From contig CAKOMU010000017.1 in the NCBI GenBank assembly GCA_934096755.1, forward strand, positions 1 to 22,556: a DNA stretch of 22,556 nucleotides, written 5' to 3'. The notes beneath the pieces were generated by a model that did no database searches, had not been told where the DNA came from, and worked only from the letters and a program-made list of their open reading frames with translations. This DNA is from an uncultured Bacilli bacterium (GTDB lineage Bacteria; Bacillota_I; Bacilli_A; RF39; UBA660). The position numbers were made by a program, and so were the translations under genes. Below, one piece after another: positions 1-6,940 of this stretch (position 1 is its first letter; each line of letters begins with the position of its first letter).

Positions 1-96
1 CTACTTTCTTAGAAGCCTCTACTTTCTTAGAAGCCTCTACTTTCTTAGAAGCCTCTACTTTCTTAGAAGCCTCTACTTTCTTAGAAGCCTCTACTA
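1..96. repeat. 18-bp perfect tandem repeat, running off the window edge
   Basis: Five identical head-to-tail copies of CTACTTTCTTAGAAGCCT occupy 1-90, followed by the first six bases of a sixth copy before the pattern dissolves into AT-rich sequence. The array is cut by the left edge, so its true length is unknown. Each unit contains the odd-centred palindrome TTCTTAGAA. The period is a multiple of three and two strand/frame choices stay open. On the minus strand one frame reads the hexapeptide ASKKVE over and over, but a stop lies just upstream and no ATG, GTG or TTG starts it. On the plus strand one frame reads TFLEAS repeats and ends at a TAA at 123-125. I cannot tell whether it is coding or an intergenic minisatellite downstream of rmuC. 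Confidence 0.95.
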
Positions 97-138
97 TATA
101 TAAAATTTTAGCATGGTTACTTTAATCTTGCAAGCACT

Positions 139-1218
139 TTACTCATTTTTCTCTTTAATTTCCAATTTATCTAAATCAACACTATTTATACTATCAAAGC
201 GCTTAGAAATTTTTTCACTAGTAATATGTAATTCATCAATACTTTGATTAACACTTTTAACATTGCGTGCCAACTTATCCCATCTATCCTTATATCTACT
301 AAATTCAACACTAAGTTTATTTAATTCTTCATGAATTACCTTTGTATATTTATCTCTTTCCATATTTTTTAAAATCATACTAATAATTGACAAAGTACTA
401 ATTAAAGTTGTAGGACCAGCAATCCACACTTTTTTAGAGTAAGCATAATTTAAAAGTTCTGGATGGTAAGCATTAATTTCTGCAAATAATGCCTCTGCGG
501 GTAAAAACATAATTGCTTCATCACTAGTTTCCCCAGGAATAATATATTTTTCACTTATCGCATTAATATGTTTTTTGACATCATTAACAAACATCTTTTC
601 TGCCATATCTCTTTCTTCTCTCGACTTAGTTTTATCAGTCATTCTTTGGTAATTTTCCAATGGAAATTTTGAATCAATAGCAATAGTACCAAGCGGAGAC
701 GGAGCATATAACAAAGCATCGACAATATAACCATTCTTAAATTTATACTGTGTCGTATAAATGCCATTTTTATTACTTCCAAACGCATTATTTAAAATAT
801 ATTCTAAATTTACTTCCCCAAAGGTTCCTCTAGTTTTTTTATCCGTCAAAACACTTTGTAAAGAAACAATTTCACTACTAAGTCCATCAATTTTCTTTTG
901 AGCTTCATCAATTTTAGATAATCGTTCTAAGACATTCATGAATGTTTTATTACTTTTTTCAAAATTTTGATCGAGCCTTTCATTTACTCGATCATTAATC
1001 ATCGATAATTTTTTTTCTATTCTTTCATTCAAAAGTTCAAAATCACTAGTAAGAACTTTAGAAAAACTATATTTAAACTCCCCAATTTCTTTATTAATAT
1101 TGGCTTCAAAATGTCCTAATCTTTCTGTCATTTCATTATTATTATTTTTTCGACAAATCAAAATCAATACCAAAACTATAAGAACAATTAATAAAGCTAT
1201 TATAATATATTCTAACAT
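139..1218 (-). CDS. rmuC: RmuC family DNA recombination/repair protein
   Basis: The product is a membrane-anchored RmuC-like protein, a family with a PD-(D/E)xK-type nuclease fold linked in E. coli to limiting inversions and rearrangements at repeats. The N-terminus is a single hydrophobic helix (about residues 3-22). A long coiled-coil-like stretch rich in K, E, N and L follows to about residue 130. The RmuC core then begins with a FGEVNLEYIL segment, continues with VDALLY and IAIDSKFPLENY (the conserved D...DSKFP block), and ends with helical segments. At about 360 residues it is on the short side for the family. The open frame extends to a GTG at 1224, but the ATG at 1218 sits nine bases after an AGGA and is preferred. 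It starts 11 bases after asnB ends and is probably co-transcribed with it. No clear terminator follows, only the 18-bp repeat. Confidence 0.88.
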   Translation of the reverse strand: MLEYIIIALLIVLIVLVLILICRKNNNNEMTERLGHFEANINKEIGEFKYSFSKVLTSDFELLNERIEKKLSMINDRVNERLDQNFEKSNKTFMNVLERLSKIDEAQKKIDGLSSEIVSLQSVLTDKKTRGTFGEVNLEYILNNAFGSNKNGIYTTQYKFKNGYIVDALLYAPSPLGTIAIDSKFPLENYQRMTDKTKSREERDMAEKMFVNDVKKHINAISEKYIIPGETSDEAIMFLPAEALFAEINAYHPELLNYAYSKKVWIAGPTTLISTLSIISMILKNMERDKYTKVIHEELNKLSVEFSRYKDRWDKLARNVKSVNQSIDELHITSEKISKRFDSINSVDLDKLEIKEKNE

Positions 1219-1229
1219 TTTCACCCATC

Positions 1230-3047
1230 CTAATTTTCAAAAAATAATTGATACCATTTTAAAAAGCAAAATATCGTCCAAACCTTTCGATAATTATCTT
1301 TTTTTAGATTTTTATGTTCATCCAACAATTTAGTTATCTCTTTTATATTAAAGAATTTTTTAGCTATTTCACTTGTAAATAAAGTTTTAATTTCTTCATA
1401 AACATCATCATCTTTCATCCATTCTCTTATTGGTACAGGAAAACCTAATTTCTTCTTTTTATAAGATTCATTAGGTATAACACTTTTGGCAGCTTCTCGT
1501 AAAGCCACTTTTGTATTTTCTTTAGTTACTTTATAATCAAATGGTAAACTTGATGCTACCTTAAATACTTCTTTATCTATAAATGGTACTCTTCCTTCTA
1601 AACTAGCCGCCATAGTCATTCTATCAGCCTTTAATAAAATATCTTTCATTAACCAAAATTTAATATCAATGGCTTGCATTTTATCAATATTGCTCTCATG
1701 ACTAAATTCTTTATATACATCTTCTGTCACCTTGATAGCATCTAAACTATATTTATCTCGAAGTACTTTTTTAGCCATTTTACTCGAAAAATTTCTATTT
1801 ACGCCAATATAACTATTTTCTAATTTTTCTCCTCGTCTAACTAAAAAATTAACTCCTCTTTTTTCAGGTAATAATTTAGCAATACTTCCTATAGCATGAC
1901 GAATAAAATAAGGAATTTTATTATAAAATTGATAATCTACTTCTTCACGATAATAATTATATCCCCCAAAAAATTCATCAGCTCCTTCACCAGATAATAC
2001 CACTTTTACATCTTTACTTGCTAATTTAGCCACAAAATATAACGAAATAGCCGCTGGATCACTAGTAGGCTCATCCATGTAATATAAAATATCATCAATA
2101 GTTTTCATATATTCTTCTTTTTTTATCACTTTAGAAATATTCTTAATACCTAATTTATCAGTTAAATCTTTAGCATATTTAATTTCATCATACTTAGCAA
2201 TATCATATCCCACAGTGTAAGTTTTTTGTGGTTTAGCCAATGATACTATATAAGAAGAATCAACTCCACTTGATAAAAAAGAACCTACTTCAACATCAGC
2301 TAATAAATGTTTATCTATACTATCTTGCATTACATTTTCTATTTTTTGTACAGCAGTTTTAAAATCTTGTTTTTTTTCTTGAAAATCTAATTTAAAATAT
2401 TGATTTAAATGAATATCTTTATCTTTAAACAACAAAGAAGTTCCAGCATCTAACCGAAACACATTCTTAAAAAATGTTTCTGTGGTAGGCACAAAACTAA
2501 ACTCCAAATATGCTTTTAAAATATCTTGATTAAATTCTTTAGTAAATTCTGGCACATCTAAAAATGCTTTAACTTCGGAAGCAAACATAAAGGTATCGTT
2601 CATATAAGCATAATATAATGGTTTAATCCCAAAATTATCACGTGCTAAAAACAATTCTTGTGACTTTTTATCATATATAGCAAAAGCAAACATTCCCCTT
2701 AAATGCTTAGGTAATTCAACATGCCATTCTTCAAAACCATGAACTAAAACTTCTGTATCACTATTCGTTTTAAAAACATGTCCTAAGTTTTTCAATTCCT
2801 CTCTAAGTTCTAAATAATTATAAATTTCGCCATTAAATACTACTACCACACTTTCATCTTCATTAAACATAGGTTGATTTCCAGTTGATAAATCAATAAT
2901 AGCAAGTCTTCTGTGAGCCAAAGCCACATTTCCATCAATAAAGAAGCCTTCTCCGTCAGGCCCACGATGCTTAATTCTCTCACTCATTTTTTTAATATTT
3001 TTAGCAATATCTCCGTTTTTAGAAATTAATCCAGCAATTCCACACAT
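1230..3047 (-). CDS. asnB: asparagine synthase (glutamine-hydrolysing), AsnB type
   Basis: The enzyme is expected to make asparagine from aspartate, glutamine and ATP, in the cytoplasm. The N-terminal class II glutamine amidotransferase domain starts MCGIAGL, with Cys2 as the nucleophile, and contains RHRGPDG-like and FNGEIYNY blocks. The C-terminal synthetase domain has the ATP pyrophosphatase loop SSGVDSS (259-265), a MDEPTSDPAA segment, and SGEGADEFFGGY (352-363). The 605-residue length is normal for the family. Its ATG overlaps the TAA of the upstream LtaS-like gene (TAATG), after an AGGTG ribosome binding site, which suggests translational coupling. Some AsnB homologues in Gram-positive bacteria amidate peptidoglycan rather than free aspartate. 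The neighbouring envelope gene makes that a possibility, but sequence alone does not decide it. Confidence 0.93.
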   Translation of the reverse strand: MCGIAGLISKNGDIAKNIKKMSERIKHRGPDGEGFFIDGNVALAHRRLAIIDLSTGNQPMFNEDESVVVVFNGEIYNYLELREELKNLGHVFKTNSDTEVLVHGFEEWHVELPKHLRGMFAFAIYDKKSQELFLARDNFGIKPLYYAYMNDTFMFASEVKAFLDVPEFTKEFNQDILKAYLEFSFVPTTETFFKNVFRLDAGTSLLFKDKDIHLNQYFKLDFQEKKQDFKTAVQKIENVMQDSIDKHLLADVEVGSFLSSGVDSSYIVSLAKPQKTYTVGYDIAKYDEIKYAKDLTDKLGIKNISKVIKKEEYMKTIDDILYYMDEPTSDPAAISLYFVAKLASKDVKVVLSGEGADEFFGGYNYYREEVDYQFYNKIPYFIRHAIGSIAKLLPEKRGVNFLVRRGEKLENSYIGVNRNFSSKMAKKVLRDKYSLDAIKVTEDVYKEFSHESNIDKMQAIDIKFWLMKDILLKADRMTMAASLEGRVPFIDKEVFKVASSLPFDYKVTKENTKVALREAAKSVIPNESYKKKKLGFPVPIREWMKDDDVYEEIKTLFTSEIAKKFFNIKEITKLLDEHKNLKKDNYRKVWTIFCFLKWYQLFFEN

Positions 3048-4987
3048 TATTCTTCACCTAAAACCTTTCTATAATAATCATAAATCATAATATTTTTACT
3101 CATCGCCACTTTATTATTAACAATTGTATTCATCGTATCTACATAATTATTATCCACATTTTTACCATCTTTTAACACAAATTTTTTACTCTGTGCAAAA
3201 TATGTTCCATAATCACTAACCCAACTCCTATTTCCAAATATAGCCAGTCCTAGTGAATTACTTAAAATATCTTTTCCTATTAATAATCTAGAATCATAAT
3301 TTACTCCAAACAAATTATATAGTGTAGGTAAAACATCGATTTGACTACCAACTTTATCTACGTGTATAGGTGACATTTCACTATTCCACAAAATAAAGTT
3401 ACTATGATTTATTTCTACTACATCGTCTTTTTCGTAACTAGCTACTTCATTTACCTCATCAGTTGAAAGATAATAAGGATAATGATCTCCTACTAAAGCA
3501 ATCACTGTATCTTGTAAAATACCTACCTCATCTAAATAATTAATTAAATATTCTAACGCTAAATCTAATTCCTTTTGAGCTGCTAAATATGCTAAAACAC
3601 CTTCACTATAAGATAACTTTTCTACATATTCTTTATTTTTACGAGCCATGGCATTTTCTTTGAAAGAATAGCCTCCATGTCCACTAACCGTAGCATAATA
3701 AGTAAAAAACGGTGTGCCAGTTTTGACATAATCATCAACCGTAGCTTTAATCATTTCTACGTCTGACTGCGGCCAAATATTACACTTAATTTTTTCTTCC
3801 AAACCATTTTTACAAGCCTTAAAATTGGTAAATCCTAAAGCCTCCAAATACTTATAACGACTTTGAAATGTATAAGAATTATCATGATAAGCAAACGTAC
3901 TATAACCCAAATTTGTAAAACTAGTCGCAATTCCCATTGGAAATGTATTTTTACCCTCTTTCCATGGTTTTAAAAATCCTGATGCTGCTACTAAAGAAGT
4001 CAGCTCTTGAAATTCACCTCCAATTGTACTACTAATCGTCGGCGTATAATAATTATCAAAAACAAAACCACTATTTACCAATTTATATAAGGTTGGAGTT
4101 AATTCTTTAGATACAGCAATCTCATTAAAACTTTCAGCCATAAAAAGAATCAAATTTTTTCCCTTAAAATAATTAGTATACTCATTTTGCTTTGTACCTT
4201 CTTCATTTTGAAAATATAAATGCATTTTTTTAATGTCTTCATTATCTTCATCATTTATTAATTTTGCAAAGTCTATATCCCAATTATTATATTGATATGC
4301 ACTATTACTACTACTTATATTATTTGAAACAGTTATCTTGATATCCTCTGTAAAATTATTTAACCATTTTACTCCATCCATTAAAAAACTATTAACTACA
4401 CCAAAAGTAGTAACATTCAGTTCCGTATTATTTCTTTTATAAAATAGTTCATAAGGAGAATTATTATCATCTTTATTAACATTTAAAAGACCAAAAAACA
4501 AAATTACCGATAAGAGCAATATTCCTCCTTTTATAATTCGATGTTTTGCACTATCCTTCGTAATACGTACCTTATCTTTTTCAACCATAAATAAAATAAA
4601 AGGCAAAAACAATAAAAGAATAGGAATAGTATTTTTAATAATTAATTGTAAACCATCCCCGGCAAAACTTACCACTTGATCAGTAGCGCTCAATAAATTA
4701 AAACTAAAAAACAAACCAAACATGGTATTAATAGAATAATTTAAACTATATAAAAAACCTAACCCAAACAATAAAACTAAAAACATTATTTTATTTATAC
4801 AAATGTTAAAAAAGCGACCCAATAAATCACCCAAACAACTAAAGACAATGCCAAAAATCAGCACATATAAAAAAGTCATACTAAAAATTGGAATATTTAA
4901 AAGTAATCTAAAAATCACTTCCAAATATAAATATATTCCCATTAATACAAATCCCAAATAAAACTTTCTTAACCTAAACTTCTTCAT
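3047..4987 (-). CDS. LtaS-like lipoteichoic acid synthase / phosphoglycerol transferase
   Basis: This is a membrane enzyme of the LtaS/alkaline phosphatase superfamily that typically transfers glycerol phosphate from phosphatidylglycerol to a growing polymer outside the membrane. The N-terminal ~170 residues hold about five hydrophobic helices, followed by a linker and an extracellular sulfatase-fold domain from about residue 275. Visible active-site elements are E285 in MAESF (metal ligand), T321 in SSTIGGEF (the expected catalytic threonine, canonically in a GKTSDSEF-like block), H437 in SGHGGY, and D501/H502 in VGDHYPY. At 646 residues it fits the family. The exact polymer made cannot be read from sequence. 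The start is odd because no Shine-Dalgarno sequence precedes the ATG. The K/R-rich first residues before the first helix still support it. It is translationally coupled to asnB downstream. Confidence 0.88.
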   Translation of the reverse strand: MKKFRLRKFYLGFVLMGIYLYLEVIFRLLLNIPIFSMTFLYVLIFGIVFSCLGDLLGRFFNICINKIMFLVLLFGLGFLYSLNYSINTMFGLFFSFNLLSATDQVVSFAGDGLQLIIKNTIPILLLFLPFILFMVEKDKVRITKDSAKHRIIKGGILLLSVILFFGLLNVNKDDNNSPYELFYKRNNTELNVTTFGVVNSFLMDGVKWLNNFTEDIKITVSNNISSSNSAYQYNNWDIDFAKLINDEDNEDIKKMHLYFQNEEGTKQNEYTNYFKGKNLILFMAESFNEIAVSKELTPTLYKLVNSGFVFDNYYTPTISSTIGGEFQELTSLVAASGFLKPWKEGKNTFPMGIATSFTNLGYSTFAYHDNSYTFQSRYKYLEALGFTNFKACKNGLEEKIKCNIWPQSDVEMIKATVDDYVKTGTPFFTYYATVSGHGGYSFKENAMARKNKEYVEKLSYSEGVLAYLAAQKELDLALEYLINYLDEVGILQDTVIALVGDHYPYYLSTDEVNEVASYEKDDVVEINHSNFILWNSEMSPIHVDKVGSQIDVLPTLYNLFGVNYDSRLLIGKDILSNSLGLAIFGNRSWVSDYGTYFAQSKKFVLKDGKNVDNNYVDTMNTIVNNKVAMSKNIMIYDYYRKVLGEE

Positions 4988-5024
4988 GTTTTTATTTTAC
5001 TAAAAATATAAGGAAAAATCTATA

Positions 5025-5055
5025 ATTTCATCAGGAAAATACAAATTAATGTCAA
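5025..5055 (-). promoter_or_regulatory. weak candidate promoter for the ltaS-like gene
   Basis: On the minus strand a perfect TTGACA (5050-5055) is followed, 19 bases on, by TGAAAT (5025-5030), a poor -10 with long spacing. The -35 lies in the T tract of the preceding gene's terminator-like hairpin. No better -10 box is seen within normal spacing before the ATG at 4987. Confidence 0.25.
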
Positions 5056-5084
5056 AAAAAAATAATTATTTACAATTATTTTTT
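5054..5084 (-). terminator. AT-only hairpin with T tract after the metalloprotease-like gene
   Basis: Read on the minus strand, AAAAAATAATT and AATTATTTTTT (arms at 5074-5084 and 5057-5067) can form an 11-bp stem around a six-base loop, ending in a run of nine Ts. The stem overlaps the stop codon of the gene at 5066. It contains no G-C pair, so it is weaker than a classic intrinsic terminator. Confidence 0.45.
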
Positions 5085-5905
5085 TTAAGAATTCTTTGTG
5101 CTATTTTGTAACTATCAATCCACCCTGGTTCATTAATATTCAAACTTTCTTGTTTTTTATAATCACGAATAACATCATCAGGCAAATCCATACCTAAGAT
5201 CAACTTTTCACAATTGCAAAAATCATTATTTTTAACAAATCTATGCAATTCGTTAATTTTCATTTTAAAATTTTCCAAACAAGCAAATGGAGATACCATT
5301 TTGTTATTAAAAAAACCTCTATAAGTATAATTTTTAGTCATGTTCATCACCAATACTCTATTTGAATTTTCACAATTTTTAACATCTAACTTTTTTGCTA
5401 AATCTATAGCATGAACCAATCCCATAAAATCAGCTTCTTTTTCATGAGGAAAAAAATCATGATATTTTTGATATCGGTTAACATTATATATTTTAGGTAA
5501 GCAAATAACAGCTAAATAAGCTAATTTATTTCTCTCCTCGCAACTTAGACTATAGTTTAGCAAAAATTTATCATAATAGCATAAAGATTCTTCCATAATT
5601 TTTGTTTGATATACATGATAAAGTTCATGATACATCACCTTTATTGTAAATAAAAAACAAGAAAAAAAAGCAGATTTACTATCAAATCTCATTAATTTAA
5701 ATAAATCTTCATGTAAAAAAATTTTATTGTGATAATACATCCCTATACATTTAGAACTTTTATTAAAAACTACTATATCATCAACATATTTTTCCAAATT
5801 ATAACACTTTACATACTCATTAATTAAATCTACGACTAAATCTTTTGCTAAGATTCCATCTTCTTGTGATTTTAACAAATTTTCTTTTAAACCTTCTATA
5901 TTCAT
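5066..5905 (-). CDS. putative zinc metallopeptidase-like protein (HExxH), function unknown
   Basis: I do not recognise a named family. The 279-residue protein has no signal peptide or membrane helix and looks cytoplasmic. A zincin signature is visible: HELYH at residues 93-97, with both histidines and the glutamate, and 60 residues later HEKEADFMG (154-162). Its E157 is in the right kind of context (ExEAD) for a third zinc ligand, as in M48 peptidases and ImmA/IrrE-type proteins. Hydrophobic residues precede the HExxH helix, as in those families. The C-terminal ~100 residues are charged and helical without known motifs. It is rich in cysteines (about nine), which is unusual for this genome but fits a cytosolic location. 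It forms its own transcription unit with a near-consensus promoter and an AT hairpin behind it. The ribosome binding site GGAG lies five bases from the ATG. Confidence 0.7.
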   Translation of the reverse strand: MNIEGLKENLLKSQEDGILAKDLVVDLINEYVKCYNLEKYVDDIVVFNKSSKCIGMYYHNKIFLHEDLFKLMRFDSKSAFFSCFLFTIKVMYHELYHVYQTKIMEESLCYYDKFLLNYSLSCEERNKLAYLAVICLPKIYNVNRYQKYHDFFPHEKEADFMGLVHAIDLAKKLDVKNCENSNRVLVMNMTKNYTYRGFFNNKMVSPFACLENFKMKINELHRFVKNNDFCNCEKLILGMDLPDDVIRDYKKQESLNINEPGWIDSYKIAQRILKKNNCK

Positions 5906-5926
5906 AATAACTCCAAGTATTGTTAT

Positions 5927-5954
5927 ATTCTAACACAAATTATTATTTTGTCAA
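5927..5954 (-). promoter_or_regulatory. sigma-A-type promoter of the metalloprotease-like gene
   Basis: The minus strand has a perfect -35 TTGACA (5949-5954), a 16-base spacer and -10 TAGAAT (5927-5932, five of six consensus). The predicted transcript start lies about 15 bases before the GGAG/ATG of the gene starting at 5905. It sits just downstream of the terminator of the preceding operon, which supports a new transcription unit here. Confidence 0.75.
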
Positions 5955-5956
5955 AC

Positions 5957-5983
5957 TAAAATAGACTCGCTTTTGAGTCTATT
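5957..5983 (-). terminator. intrinsic terminator closing the pcrA-ligA-yihY operon
   Basis: On the minus strand AATAGACTC and GAGTCTATT (5975-5983 and 5960-5968) form a perfect 9-bp stem around a six-base loop (AAAAGC), followed by a short T-rich tail. The tail (TTAGTTT) is modest. It lies about 105 bases after the yihY stop codon and directly before the next promoter. Confidence 0.7.
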
Positions 5984-6044
5984 AGAATATTACTTTTCAA
6001 TATCGTTAGTAAATTAATACTAGATTGATATCAAAATAACATCA

Positions 6045-6073
6045 TGTACATAAGTAATACCTGTTGTACATAA
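6045..6073. repeat. pair of 9-bp direct repeats (TGTACATAA) spaced 20 bp
   Basis: TGTACATAA occurs at 6045-6053 and again at 6065-6073, exactly 20 bp apart start to start (about two helical turns). Each copy contains the palindrome TGTACA. They lie in the 3' untranslated stretch between the yihY stop (6089) and the operon terminator. The spacing resembles tandem protein-binding sites, but the location is unusual for an operator and the repeat could be chance in AT-rich DNA. Confidence 0.4.
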
Positions 6074-6088
6074 CTTTATTTTATCCAT

Positions 6089-6940
6089 TTATTTGACATT
6101 TATAGTTCCAGTTTTTTCTAATTCTTGCGTTTCTTTACGATAATTTAAAGCCATACCAATTGTAAAAGCATAAGCTAACAAATAAATCCAAAACATTAAA
6201 ATAACCAAATTAGCTAAACCTCCATAAAAGGTACTATAATGTGCTAAATTATTAATATAATAAGAGTAGATATACGTCACTATAATCCAAGCAACACTAG
6301 TAAATAAAGCTCCATATCCCACACTCTTACTTTTTATTCTTTTATTAGGAGCAATCGTATATAGTATTTTAATGAAAAAATACATAATTAACCAAGTTAA
6401 AGGCCCTTGAATAAAATTAATAACCAAGGAAACTTTTTCAGTCACTACCGAATTAATATTAACATACTGAAACAATTCAACAATTTTATTACCAAAAACT
6501 GGTACGATTAACATAAAGATAAACAACAAAACTAAGACAAAAGTCATAACAATTGCTTTTATTCTTCTTTTCAAAAAACTTTCTTGCACTTCTCCATAAA
6601 TAGTATTAGAAGTAACAATTATAGAAGCAGGACCATTCGAGGCAATAAAATATCCCACTATAATTACAAAGAAAAAGCCCCAACCACCAGGATTAACACC
6701 TGTAGTGTCCAATAAAAGTGAAGCAATATCTTGCGAAAATGCTGATGTTAAAAATTCATATATAACATCGGTTGATAAATTCAAAAGAGTAGCTTCATAA
6801 CTGATCAATGTTATAGTAGGAACAATTGCTAAAACAAAAAAGAAAGCTAGCTGTCCTGGTAATATAGCCATTTCAGGACGAGCTAAAACTTTTATAAAGT
6901 TATCAAAAAATTCTTTTAACTCAAGCTTTACCTTCTTCAT
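6089..6940 (-). CDS. YihY/BrkB family integral membrane protein
   Basis: This is a YihY/virulence factor BrkB-type protein (formerly misnamed ribonuclease BN). The family has six membrane helices and its biochemical role is unresolved. Hydrophobic segments are visible near residues 30-50, 90-112, 132-152, 170-195, 207-227 and 240-265. Family blocks include AFFFVLAIVPTI near the first helix and the GGLANLVILMFWIYLLAY segment near the end. The 283-residue length is typical. Its start lies inside the end of the upstream receptor gene (20-base overlap, different frame), so the two are probably translated in a coupled way. It is the last gene of the operon that begins at pcrA. Confidence 0.88.
   Translation of the reverse strand: MKKVKLELKEFFDNFIKVLARPEMAILPGQLAFFFVLAIVPTITLISYEATLLNLSTDVIYEFLTSAFSQDIASLLLDTTGVNPGGWGFFFVIIVGYFIASNGPASIIVTSNTIYGEVQESFLKRRIKAIVMTFVLVLLFIFMLIVPVFGNKIVELFQYVNINSVVTEKVSLVINFIQGPLTWLIMYFFIKILYTIAPNKRIKSKSVGYGALFTSVAWIIVTYIYSYYINNLAHYSTFYGGLANLVILMFWIYLLAYAFTIGMALNYRKETQELEKTGTINVK

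Noticed and set aside
1..96. The repeated array as a CRISPR locus
   Set aside because: Units are directly contiguous with no spacers and only 18 bp long, so it is a simple tandem repeat.
1100..1333. Plus-strand open frame across the rmuC/asnB junction
   Set aside because: It is antisense to two recognised genes and encodes low-complexity Ile/Asn/Lys-rich sequence typical of AT-rich shadows. The same applies to the plus-strand frames at 12128-12325, 12378-12617, 13229-13411, 13917-14132, 16524-16772, 18480-18776, 19039-19224, 20826-21017 and 22144-22461.
6921..6923. Mycoplasma-type genetic code (TGA as Trp)
   Set aside because: TGA ends the receptor gene just after its C-terminal helix, the downstream gene start overlaps there, and tryptophans in the recognised proteins align normally with the standard code.
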